Assembly: GCA_964557575.1 (NCBI GenBank)
Contig: CAZLBC010000042.1
Coordinates: 1-38,713 of the forward strand
Length of the DNA stretch: 38,713 nucleotides
Source of the DNA: CAZLBC01 sp964557575
GTDB taxonomy: Bacteria > Planctomycetota > Phycisphaerae > SM23-33
Direction of reading: 5' to 3'
Shown piece after piece: positions 24,368 through 32,163 of the stretch. The notes under the pieces were generated by a model. The model worked only from the letters and a program-made list of their open reading frames with translations. It did no database searches and was not told the DNA's origin. Both the position numbers and the translations under genes were made by a program. Each line of letters opens with the position of its first letter. Positions within the stretch are counted from its first letter, which is position 1.

Positions 24368-25417
24368 TTATTCAAGCTCGATGACGGCCTTGATCACATC
24401 GTCGTCGTATGCATCGACCAGGTCGAAGGCCTTCTGTGTTTCGCTCAAGCCGAAGCAGTGCGAGATCATGAAGTCGGTGTTGACTTCCGGGTCTTCGACG
24501 AGTTCGATTGCGTCCGTCATGCACTTGTTCTGGCGGCGGACATTGAAGATCGTCAGTTCCTTGCGGCGAATGGCGGAAATGTCAAACGATAGGCGATCGA
24601 CCCGTGGTATGCCGGTGATCATCAGCGTGCCGCCGGGCTTCAGTATCGCGACGGCCTGGTCGATCGCCTCCTGCTGACCGCAGCATTCAAAGACGCAGTC
24701 GACGCCGTCGGGCTCAGCGGCCAGGATATCGGCCGTGACGTCCTGTCGGTCCGGGTTGCCGGCCCAGTCCGCGCCGGCCTCCATGGCCGCCCGGAGGCGG
24801 TAATCGAGCTTGTCGGTGGCGTACACCTTCTCGGCGCCGTAGACCACCGCCGGTATGATGGTGCTCAGGCCGATGGGGCCGGCACCCAGTACCGCGATGC
24901 TGGCTCCTACCAGGGGCACCGATTCTTTGACCGAATAACAGCCGATACTGAGCGGTTCGACGAGGACCGCGCGGTTCAGCGAGGTGGATTCCGCGATGGG
25001 GTAGCAGGAATCCTCCGGCATCACGATGTATTCGCACAGGCAGCCCGCCGCCTGGCCCGGGCAGCCCAGGAACGCCTGGTTGCGGCAGGTATTTTCCCTG
25101 CCGGCGGCGCACTGGTCGCACAACTCACCGTCGGGATCACAGGGGATCAGCGGGTCGACGGCGACCCGGTCCCCGATCGCGACCTGGTTGACTTCTTCGC
25201 CCGTCGCCTCCACGACGCCCGCGCACTCGTGGCCCACCCGAAAGGGGTATTCGACCACCTGGTCGCCGATTTTGCCGGTGGCATAGTAGTGGACGTCGGA
25301 GCCGCAGACGCCGACCGCACCGATGCGGATCAGTACGTCGCCGGGTTTTTTGATCTCGGGCGCGGGGACATCCTGAAGCTCCATCTGCCGCAATCCCGTC
25401 AGTATCATTGATTTCAT
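24368..25417 (-). CDS. Zinc-dependent polyol/alcohol dehydrogenase
   Basis: The protein has 349 residues from the ATG at 25417, preceded by GGAGA. It has the medium-chain dehydrogenase plan: catalytic zinc ligands C40-region (GVCGSDVHYY) and GHECAGVVEA, a four-cysteine structural zinc loop (CDPDGELCDQCAAGRENTC), and the NAD fold with GAGPIGLS. It most resembles sorbitol/xylitol dehydrogenases, which oxidise polyols to ketoses with NAD, but L-threonine or other secondary-alcohol dehydrogenases are close relatives. As first gene of the operon with etfBA and glcD, it may supply or use the hydroxyacid pathway; the substrate is not known. Confidence 0.82.
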   Translation of the reverse strand: MKSMILTGLRQMELQDVPAPEIKKPGDVLIRIGAVGVCGSDVHYYATGKIGDQVVEYPFRVGHECAGVVEATGEEVNQVAIGDRVAVDPLIPCDPDGELCDQCAAGRENTCRNQAFLGCPGQAAGCLCEYIVMPEDSCYPIAESTSLNRAVLVEPLSIGCYSVKESVPLVGASIAVLGAGPIGLSTIIPAVVYGAEKVYATDKLDYRLRAAMEAGADWAGNPDRQDVTADILAAEPDGVDCVFECCGQQEAIDQAVAILKPGGTLMITGIPRVDRLSFDISAIRRKELTIFNVRRQNKCMTDAIELVEDPEVNTDFMISHCFGLSETQKAFDLVDAYDDDVIKAVIELE

Positions 25418-25569
25418 GGTTGTCTCCAAACGAAATAAAGAAATAAAAAACGAGGGGACAGTATACCGCCCGCGGTGGCGTTCGGCCAGACCGGGACGAA
25501 ATGTTTTTACGGGCGATTTGTTCAGCCGGCCCTGTTTTACGGCCGGCGTGGTCGGTATGCCCTATTTAC

Positions 25570-25730
25570 GGGCTGCTGAACAATCCAGAGCCTGCCTGCG
25601 AAAGGACATTTTTCCGCACCTCATCGTCAGTCTCCATCGGCGATTCGTATAGAATCGCCTGCTTCGACTTCCTTGACGTGCGAAAAACGTGTCTCTTTCT
25701 CGCCGACGGCCGACTTGATTCAGCAGGCCC
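25570..25730. repeat. 161-bp palindromic element with target-site duplication
   Basis: The ends are inverted repeats (GGGCTGCTGAA at 25570 and TTCAGCAGGCCC ending at 25730, one base different). The sequence CCCTATTTAC occurs directly on both sides (25560-25569 and 25728-25737), so the insertion duplicated 7 to 10 bases. The central hairpin is GGCGATTC/GAATCGCC with loop GTATA, and the two arms are imperfect complements along most of their length. It has no gene. The left half matches the fragment at 4433-4491. The element and its flanks account for most of the 405-base gap between the dehydrogenase and lipoprotein genes. Confidence 0.85.
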
Positions 25731-25749
25731 TATTTACATCATTCGCCGG

Positions 25750-25778
25750 TTGACATATCATCCGATGAACGATAACGC
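25750..25778 (+). promoter_or_regulatory. Possible promoter of the lipoprotein gene
   Basis: A consensus -35 box TTGACA (25750-25755) is followed after 16 to 17 bases by ATAACG/TAACGC, a weak -10 box. It lies 45 bases before the ATG at 25823 and just after the palindromic element. Confidence 0.4.
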
Positions 25779-25822
25779 TTCATCGGCCAGCCGGGACACA
25801 ACGCGAACAGAGAGGCCCGTTC

Positions 25823-26770
25823 ATGGAAAGCACAAGAGTAGTTCTTCTCGCCGTTTCAGCCGCCTGCTGCACGGCCTGCACAACGGGCATCTGCCCCGAT
25901 ACCCGCACCGCCGCGCCCGTCGAGCGGGTCGTGGCGGCGCACAACGCCAACGCCGCGCGGATCCCCCGGCTGTGGGCGCGGGCGGAGGTTTCGGTGACCT
26001 TTCGGGAGGCCCCGTCGGACCTCGGTTTCACGTGGCGGTCGGGTGAGGCGACCAGCTACCTCCTGCTCGACAAGACCCTTTCCGACAGGGAAGATGGACC
26101 GGCGGACTTCGCCCTGATCATACGTGAGACAATCAAGGAAATCGGGCGGGTGGGGATCAGCACCGCGGAGGGGGTTTACTATATGTGGACCGATTTCGGC
26201 GACCGCAGCGCCTGCCGCTACGGCCGGCTGGACCGCGCCGGGGCGCCCGGCATCAAGGAGATCCCCGTCGATCCCCTCCAGTTGCTCGGCGTGCTGTCGG
26301 TGTGTCGGCTGCCCGCCGACTTCACCAAGCCGCCCCTGGTGGCCCAGACGTACAGCAGCGACCCCTGCGCCTATGTGCTGACCTTCATCGACCGCCAGCC
26401 GGTCAGCAACAAGCTCCTGTTCAAGCGGGAGGTCTTTTTCGAGCGGACGGCCGACGTTGTCGACGGCGACACCGTCGAGCGGCCCCGCAGGCCCTTCATG
26501 GTCCGCATTTTCGACGACCGGGGCCGGCGCGTCCTGACGGCCCGCATGGCCGACTATCGGCTCGTGACGCTCGACGACGGCGGCGGGGGAGAGGATACCG
26601 CGCCGCCCGTCATGCCGACGGAGATCACCCTGCGGTGGGAAGAGACGGGCACCGAGATGCACCTCTCCCTGTCCGACATGACCACCGCGGACAAGGTCAT
26701 CCCCGAGGCTTACCTGTTCCGCGACCGCCTCCCGGCCCACCTCCGCGGCGCCGCCGCCAGCGTCGACTAA
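25823..26770 (+). CDS. Lipoprotein of planctomycete type, unknown function
   Basis: The protein has 315 residues. It begins with a signal peptide ending in a cysteine-rich stretch (VSAACCTACTTG) that should be cut and lipid-modified. The segment AAHNANAARIPRLWARAEV is a pattern I associate with uncharacterised planctomycete lipoproteins. The rest is beta-rich and resembles outer-membrane lipoprotein carriers of the LolA/DUF4292 style (WTDFGDRSACRYGRLDR), so a role in moving or anchoring lipids is possible but unproven. AGAGG precedes the ATG. The stop codon TAA at 26768-26770 overlaps the first bases of the mobile element at 26769. Confidence 0.65.
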   Translation: MESTRVVLLAVSAACCTACTTGICPDTRTAAPVERVVAAHNANAARIPRLWARAEVSVTFREAPSDLGFTWRSGEATSYLLLDKTLSDREDGPADFALIIRETIKEIGRVGISTAEGVYYMWTDFGDRSACRYGRLDRAGAPGIKEIPVDPLQLLGVLSVCRLPADFTKPPLVAQTYSSDPCAYVLTFIDRQPVSNKLLFKREVFFERTADVVDGDTVERPRRPFMVRIFDDRGRRVLTARMADYRLVTLDDGGGGEDTAPPVMPTEITLRWEETGTEMHLSLSDMTTADKVIPEAYLFRDRLPAHLRGAAASVD

Positions 26771-27005
26771 TTCCGGGGACACCATACGTAATTATTTTTA
26801 ATCGGAAAGGCCAAAGTGATAAGTATATCTGATAGTGAGGGCATGCGTGAGTTGCGACCCGCATTGACAGCGTCCCGTCAGACCCCGCAGTTTCAAAAGA
26901 TATACTCCCCGGTTCTCATACTCTCCCGGAGATTGGCAGCAGGCGTATTGTTATCGTTAGTGATAACATAGTTAGGTATGTCCCCGGAATGTGGTCCCCG
27001 GAATT
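26769..27005. mobile_element. 237-bp non-autonomous element related to the REP-transposase element
   Basis: The left end (26769-26787) is identical to the 19-base end of the transposase element at 36804. The right end (26976-27005) carries two copies of the TCCCCGGAAT end sequence in the opposite orientation. Next to the right end, CATACCTAACTATG (minus strand) matches CATACTTAACTATG beside the left end of the 36804 element. An internal hairpin TGTTATC/GATAACA lies at 26949-26968. No transposase is encoded, so it was probably moved by the protein at 36948-37634 or a relative. Confidence 0.8.
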
Positions 27006-27010
27006 GAGGC

Positions 27011-27044
27011 AAAAAGAAAAACCCCCGGCGGGTTTCGCCGGGGG
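27011..27044 (-). terminator. Rho-independent terminator of the porin gene
   Basis: On the minus strand CCCCCGGCG (27044-27036) pairs perfectly with CGCCGGGGG (27030-27022) around a 5-base loop. It is followed by UUUUUCUUUUU (27021-27011). It lies about 100 bases after the porin stop codon and directly beside the end of the mobile element. Confidence 0.85.
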
Positions 27045-27147
27045 TGTATTACAAAGCGTGTATCGTCGTCCCGTTGCCCGCACCCACCCGGGCGATGGAA
27101 TATCGACCCGGGCGGGTGAGGGGGTGCAGGGAACGATTAGGTCATAC

Positions 27148-28524
27148 CTAGAACTTCCACTTGAAGTCGACCTGGACGGTCACCGAGTGGTCCTCGCCGC
27201 GAGTGGCCCAGGGGGACATGATCGGCTCGGTGATCAGGATCGTCGGGCATAACTGCATGAACGTGTCGATGCTGTATTTCCCGCCGATGACGTGGCCGCG
27301 GGTGTTCGGGCCGCCGAAGTCCGAGTCGCTCAATCCGCCGAAGCCGAACCCCGGCCAGGCGTGGAGGCCGATGTAGGAGTACCGGTAGGCAACCGACCAG
27401 TCGCCGGCTTTCTTGTTCGTGCCGACCTTCATGCCGATGCCCCACGCGTAGTCCTCGCCCTCGAACTTGCTGTCGTAGGCCGGGGGGACGCCGGGAGGAA
27501 GGGGGGTCGAGGAGGACCGGTAGGCGTTGAAGTTCTCCTGGCAGTTCTGCAGCCACGATCCCCACACCTTCCAGGGCAGGCCCAGCATCTTCCACTTGTA
27601 GCTGCCCGTCAGCTCGATCACCTGGTATTGGGCGTACGACTGGGGGAACTCGAGGTCGTTCGGATCCGACCACATGCCCATCGGGCCGGCGGTCAGCCGG
27701 TCGGTGTGGTCGAAGTCGTAGTAGGTGCCGCCGACTGACAGCGTCGTGTCGGCGATGTCCACGTCCGCACCCAGGGTGTAGTTCCACAGGGTGGTGTCCC
27801 GGGTGTTCCTGCCCTCTTCAAGGATCCACATGCCGACCTGCGCCCACGGGGTGACGCCCTCGAAGAAGGGCATCTCGTAGTCGACGTAGAGACCCTCGGG
27901 ATTGATGTCGCTGTCCCAGGTGATCTTCGTCGCGGTGCGGATCGGGTTGGACACCTTACCGCCGGCGATTGTCAGCCCTTCGGCCCACTCGGGTTTGTAC
28001 TTCGCGTAGGCCCGGTCGATCCAGAACGGCTTCTCCGTGAATCCGCCGTCGAACGACTGGTTCGTGCTGTCGTTGGCGCTGCTGCTGCCGGAGGCGAACC
28101 GCGCGCCGATCTCCATCTGGCCGTCCCACCAGGTCTTCTTGAACCCGAAGCGGAGGCGGAAGCGCAGGCGGTTACGATCCTTGTCGGTGTGGGAGAGATA
28201 GCCGCCGTCTCTCCAGCCCCGGCTCTGGTGTTCGTACCGCAGGCGCAGATCGCCGAAGAACTTCAGGTTTTCCAGCCAGGAGGGAAGGGCCGGCTGCATC
28301 GTGGCGTCTTCGAGTATCTCCTCCATCAGCTTCGCCATCTCCTCCTTGTGGATGCGGTCGACATCCTTGGCCGAAAGGCGACCGATCATCTCGTTCTGCT
28401 GCTTGATCGTCTCCTTCATGGCCTCGATTTCGCTCCGCAGTTCATCCAGGTCGTCGGCCTTCGCCGCAACCGGAAAGAGCAGAGCAATCGCGGTTACCAG
28501 TGTTACTGTCCAGCGTTGTCTCAT
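27148..28524 (-). CDS. Outer-membrane porin, probably phosphate-starvation induced
   Basis: The protein has 458 residues. It has a signal peptide (1-23, ending VAAKADD), a coiled-coil of about 45 residues (LDELRSEIEAMKETIKQQNE), then alternating beta strands rich in aromatic residues (LKFFGDLRLRYEHQSRGW) to a C-terminal phenylalanine (VDFKWKF). The whole matches the putative porin family (PF16930-like) and the plan of S-layer-homology-linked porins; here the coiled coil probably anchors it. It follows phoU on the same strand and has 11-bp repeats upstream identical in pattern to those before pstS, so it probably lets phosphate or phosphate compounds through the outer membrane. Ion selectivity is not predictable here. 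Confidence 0.8.
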   Translation of the reverse strand: MRQRWTVTLVTAIALLFPVAAKADDLDELRSEIEAMKETIKQQNEMIGRLSAKDVDRIHKEEMAKLMEEILEDATMQPALPSWLENLKFFGDLRLRYEHQSRGWRDGGYLSHTDKDRNRLRFRLRFGFKKTWWDGQMEIGARFASGSSSANDSTNQSFDGGFTEKPFWIDRAYAKYKPEWAEGLTIAGGKVSNPIRTATKITWDSDINPEGLYVDYEMPFFEGVTPWAQVGMWILEEGRNTRDTTLWNYTLGADVDIADTTLSVGGTYYDFDHTDRLTAGPMGMWSDPNDLEFPQSYAQYQVIELTGSYKWKMLGLPWKVWGSWLQNCQENFNAYRSSSTPLPPGVPPAYDSKFEGEDYAWGIGMKVGTNKKAGDWSVAYRYSYIGLHAWPGFGFGGLSDSDFGGPNTRGHVIGGKYSIDTFMQLCPTILITEPIMSPWATRGEDHSVTVQVDFKWKF

Positions 28525-28721
28525 CTTTCACCTCTCATTTCTTTTTGCTGCCGCCGGGACGAATTCGATTCGCTCGAAACACGTTCTCGTTGATTGTTGC
28601 GACACCCGATGCCGCCCTCACCGTCAACGCATTCGCCCGGCAAACCGTAGGTTCCGTGAACGATCAAAACCGGTTGTTGGCTCTTCATACGTGCGCGTTC
28701 CCTTGTTCGGAACGTAGGTAC

Positions 28722-28781
28722 ATTGTGTTTGCGGGAGTTAAGTGCGTATTTGAGAAAAATTAAGAAATGGTTAATTCTTGC
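28722..28781 (-). promoter_or_regulatory. Tandem 11-bp repeats (Pho-box-like) and -10 box of the porin gene
   Basis: On the plus strand four 11-base units begin TTAAG (28738), TTTGA (28749), TTAAG (28760) and TTAAT (28771), exactly 11 bases apart. Toward the porin gene, a -10-like CACAAT (28727-28722, minus strand) lies 10 bases past the last unit. The same orientation and near-same spacing are seen before pstS. The fourth unit overlaps the phoU stop codon. PhoB-type regulators bind such 11-bp direct repeats, so this is a probable PhoB site; the 5' leader would be nearly 200 bases. Confidence 0.65.
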
Positions 28782-29469
28782 GAGGATTTCCGGGCTGTTG
28801 TTCACCCCGGTCGTGCTCGTGCAGGGCGTGCCGGACGATGTCGCCGGTCTTGAGAAAGATGATATCCTCGGCGATGTTCGTGCAGTGGTCCCCGATGCGC
28901 TCCAGGGCCTTGGCGACATTGATCGCGGTGACGAAGGCGGCGATCCCGTCGGCGTGCTTCTCGCCGTCGACGAGTCCCTGTACCATGCGGGCGTACCCTT
29001 CGTCGATCATCTTGTCGGATTCTATCACCGTCTTCGCCGCCGACGTGTCGCGCGTGCTCAGGAGGCGGATGGTCTGGTTGAGTACGCTGAGGGTCTTCTG
29101 GGCGAGGTAGTTGAAATCCTCGGATTCCTCGAACGTGAGTCCCTCCGCAACCAGGTGCTCGACCTGGCGTCCCATGTTCGCCCCGAGGTCGGCGATCCGT
29201 TCGAGGTCGTTGTTGGCCTTGATGATCGTGCAGATGGTCCGCAGGTCGACGGCCGCCGGCTGGTAGAGGGCGAGCAGCCGGATGCATTCCTGCTCGATCT
29301 CCACCTCGGCGCTGTCGATTGCCGAATCCTTCCAGTCGACCTCCAGGCCCGCGTCGACGTCCCCCGCGCGAATGGCATCGATGGCGTCGGCGACGGCCTG
29401 CTCGCACCGCATGCCCATGTAGTCGAGGCGGAGGGTCAGTTTTTCCAGTCGTCGTTGCAGTTCGGACAT
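28771..29469 (-). CDS. phoU: PhoU phosphate signalling protein
   Basis: The protein has 232 residues from the ATG at 29469, six bases after GGGAG. It is all helical, with the two PhoU repeats; each carries a metal-site motif (NDLERIADLGANMGRQVE and AKALERIGDHCTNIAEDI). PhoU links the Pst transporter to the PhoR kinase and keeps the Pho response off when phosphate is plentiful. It follows pstB by 12 bases in the pst operon. Confidence 0.93.
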   Translation of the reverse strand: MSELQRRLEKLTLRLDYMGMRCEQAVADAIDAIRAGDVDAGLEVDWKDSAIDSAEVEIEQECIRLLALYQPAAVDLRTICTIIKANNDLERIADLGANMGRQVEHLVAEGLTFEESEDFNYLAQKTLSVLNQTIRLLSTRDTSAAKTVIESDKMIDEGYARMVQGLVDGEKHADGIAAFVTAINVAKALERIGDHCTNIAEDIIFLKTGDIVRHALHEHDRGEQQPGNPRKN

Positions 29470-29481
29470 CGTCAACTCCCA

Positions 29482-30432
29482 TCAGCCGAAGCGGCCGGTT
29501 ATGTAATCCTCGGTCTTCGGGTTCTTCGGGTTGGTGAACAGATCCTTCGTATAATCGTACTCGACCAGGTCCCCGGTATACAGGAAGGCGGTCATGTCGC
29601 TGATCCGGCCGGCCTGCTGCATGTTATGGGTGACCGCCGCGATCGTGTAATCCCGTCCGAGCCGAACGATCAGTTCCTCGATTTTAGCGGTCGCGATGGG
29701 ATCCAGGGCCGAGCAGGGCTCGTCCATCAGCAGCACCGCGGGGTTGGTCGCCAGGGCGCGGGCGATGCAGAGCCGCTGCTGCTGTCCGCCGGAAAGCGAG
29801 AGCGCCGACTTTTTCAGCTCGTCCTTCACCTCGTCCCAGATCGCCGCGTCGCGCAGGCACCGCTCGACGATCTCGTCGAGCACCGCGTGCCGCTTCTTCC
29901 CCTGGAGACGGGGGCCGTAGGCGACGTTGTCGTATATCGTCTTGGGGAAGGGGTTGGGGGCCTGGAACACCATGCCCACCTGCTGGCGGAGGTTCACGAG
30001 GTTGATCCGCTTGTCGAAGATATTCTTGCCGTTGACGTAGATCGCGCCGTCGGTCTTCACGCCGGGGATCAGGTCGTTCATGCGGTTCAGGCTCCTGAGA
30101 AAGGTGCTCTTTCCGCACCCGCTCGGCCCGATGATGGCCGTGACCGAGTTCGGATAGATATCCAGGGTGATGTTTCTGACGCCCGCCTTCCCGTTACCGT
30201 AATACAGGGTGAAATCGACGGCGGAGACGGCGGCCGTGCCTTTCATCGCCGCGTTGCCTTTCACCGTCGCGTCGGCCTTGAACGTGACCGGGGGTTCCTT
30301 CCCGGTTTTCGCGCTGTCTGCCTGAGCGGACATCTTTTCCGCCGGACTGTTTTTCTGTTGCACAGGGGGCATGTGATCTCTCCCGTTCTCGCTGTCGCGT
30401 GCAGGCGACCGGTTGTATTCTGTTTGCGCCAT
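29482..30432 (-). CDS. pstB: Phosphate ABC transporter ATPase PstB
   Basis: The protein has 316 residues. Walker A is GPSGCGKST (102-110), the ABC signature LSGGQ (213-217), and Walker B ends in DE at 237-238. NLRQQVGMVFQAPNPFP is the PstB-specific Q-loop segment. It drives phosphate import with PstA and PstC. Residues 1-68 are an extra, low-complexity N-terminal part with an imperfect internal repeat (ATVKGNAAMKGTAAV); PstB normally starts where AVDFTLYYGNG begins. The ATG at 30432 has AAGG upstream, so the extension is probably real, though a later start is possible. Confidence 0.93.
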   Translation of the reverse strand: MAQTEYNRSPARDSENGRDHMPPVQQKNSPAEKMSAQADSAKTGKEPPVTFKADATVKGNAAMKGTAAVSAVDFTLYYGNGKAGVRNITLDIYPNSVTAIIGPSGCGKSTFLRSLNRMNDLIPGVKTDGAIYVNGKNIFDKRINLVNLRQQVGMVFQAPNPFPKTIYDNVAYGPRLQGKKRHAVLDEIVERCLRDAAIWDEVKDELKKSALSLSGGQQQRLCIARALATNPAVLLMDEPCSALDPIATAKIEELIVRLGRDYTIAAVTHNMQQAGRISDMTAFLYTGDLVEYDYTKDLFTNPKNPKTEDYITGRFG

Positions 30433-30522
30433 GGCATCTACCTTGCAATAAACGGTTCCGGTTCCGGTGCCGGTTCGCCCCGCTGCGGGGCCGGGCCCGC
30501 CAGCAGCTTTATCACGGGCATA

Positions 30523-32163
30523 TTAATGACCTTTCAGTTTTTTCGAGTACCGTCCGCGCAGTATGATCGCACCGATGTTCAGCAGCAGGACCACCAGGAT
30601 CAGCGCCATGACCATGCCGTACTGCTGCTCGGGGTAACTGCTCGCGTTCGGGTCGCCGTGCGCCAGAAAATAACTGCTGTACGACAGTGCCTTGACCGGA
30701 TCGGCCGGCGACGCCGGCAGGGCGTTGCAGACCAGGGGACAGGCGGTGAACATCAGGGGCGCCGTTTCGCCGGCGGCGCGGGACATGCTCAGGATCACGC
30801 CGGTGAGTATTCCCGGCAGGGCCGCCGGAAAGGTCACCTTGAAGAAGGTGCTTCCCGTGCCCGCGCCGAGTCCCAGCGAGGCCTCCCGCCACTTTCTCGG
30901 TACGGCCCGTATCGCCTCCTCGCTGGCCCGGATGATCACCGGCAGCACCAGTATCCCGAGCGTGAGCGCCCCGGCGAAGATGCTGCGGCCGGATCCCCAT
31001 CCGAGCACCTCCTGGACGTAGTCCCTGAAGAAGACCATCCCGAAGAGACCGAACGCGACGCTCGGCACGCCCGCGAGCGTATTCACGCAGGCCCGGATCA
31101 CCTTGATGATCGGGCCCTCGTTTACGCGCGACGCGAGATACGCCGCCGCCGTCACGCCGACCGGAAACGCGCAGAGCATTGAGAAAAAGGTCAGAAATAC
31201 CGTTCCCATCACCTCCAGCCCGATGCCGCCGAAATAAATATGGCTGGGCCGGTCGATGAAATACTGCCAGTATAACCGCCATTCGGGCAGAAACATGCGC
31301 TCCAGTTGCCGCTCGTCCTGGAACATCCCGAACAGTTTCGCCATCTGCGCGCCGCGAAAGTCGTCGGCCCGGGGTTTTTCAATTTCGATATCGTCCAGCC
31401 CGGTTTCCGGGTTGAACTGCCGCTCCGTTTTCCACAGTATGTGGTGGACGCGCCGCTCGACGTGCGACCACCGGGTCGCCCCGTACTGGAGCCGCGGCAG
31501 CTTTTTGTCGGGTTCGCCGAACAGCTTCCTGATCTCGTCTCGAAGCGCCTGCAGTGACGCGGCGTACTCGTCCCTGGTGGAAAAGTCGATCTTCGTTTCT
31601 TCGACGAAGGCCTTGTACTTCCCGGCAAGCTCGAAGTACCGCATCGCCACGGTGCCTTGAAAGCACTCGGCGTCCGACCGGGCGAGGACCCGGTCGAGCA
31701 GTTCGAGCATCTTTTTCCGGTCCACCGCGTTGTAGGCGTCGACGAGATCCGTGCGGATAGCGCGGGCCTGCGCCCGGTATTCACGGTACTGTTCCTTCGC
31801 CAGCCGGCCGTCGTGCACGCGGTTGGACATCTGGTCTTTGTAGTTGCGGTAGACCTCTACGGCCTTGTCCTCGTTGTCCTCGGGGATGATATTGTTCTGG
31901 TGCTCGGAGAGTATCCGGTAAACCGCGGCGCGGGCCGCCGCGGCCTTTTTGATGTCCTCCTCCAGTTGCGTGCCGCCGCCCCGGCCGTATTCGTCCCGCT
32001 CCCATTTCCTGAATTCGATGGTCTGCTTGAAGACGACCGCTTCCGAACCCTTCCAGACCAGGGGCACGAGTATGATCACGAGTGCCGCGAGCATGAGGAG
32101 TACGGCGCCGCCGGACGACACGGTGAAGAGCCTGTTGATGGTCCGTCGAACCGGAACGTTCAT
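30523..32163 (-). CDS. pstA: Phosphate ABC transporter permease PstA with large insert
   Basis: The protein has 546 residues against about 280-300 for ordinary PstA. Residues 313-546 are a standard PstA permease (GTVFLTFFSMLCAFPVGVTA, the EAA-type loop EEAIRAVPRKWREASLGLGA, then SRAAGETAPLMFTA). After the first membrane helix (about 18-38) comes an insert of about 270 charged, largely helical residues (42-312, for example EQYREYRAQARAIRTDLVDA), which would lie outside the inner membrane. It could contact PstS or the cell wall; that is inference. The start overlaps the pstC stop by four bases. Confidence 0.9.
   Translation of the reverse strand: MNVPVRRTINRLFTVSSGGAVLLMLAALVIILVPLVWKGSEAVVFKQTIEFRKWERDEYGRGGGTQLEEDIKKAAAARAAVYRILSEHQNNIIPEDNEDKAVEVYRNYKDQMSNRVHDGRLAKEQYREYRAQARAIRTDLVDAYNAVDRKKMLELLDRVLARSDAECFQGTVAMRYFELAGKYKAFVEETKIDFSTRDEYAASLQALRDEIRKLFGEPDKKLPRLQYGATRWSHVERRVHHILWKTERQFNPETGLDDIEIEKPRADDFRGAQMAKLFGMFQDERQLERMFLPEWRLYWQYFIDRPSHIYFGGIGLEVMGTVFLTFFSMLCAFPVGVTAAAYLASRVNEGPIIKVIRACVNTLAGVPSVAFGLFGMVFFRDYVQEVLGWGSGRSIFAGALTLGILVLPVIIRASEEAIRAVPRKWREASLGLGAGTGSTFFKVTFPAALPGILTGVILSMSRAAGETAPLMFTACPLVCNALPASPADPVKALSYSSYFLAHGDPNASSYPEQQYGMVMALILVVLLLNIGAIILRGRYSKKLKGH

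Noticed and set aside
25518..25541. A second decayed right end of the 25570 element (TTCAGCCGGCCCTGTTTTAC)
   Set aside because: It resembles the right end and target at 25719-25737, but it is short and no matching left end or arm is visible. The evidence is too thin to call.
28723..31182. Long open frame of 819 codons on the plus strand
   Set aside because: It is antisense to phoU, pstB and pstA. Composition is typical of a shadow frame in GC-rich DNA.
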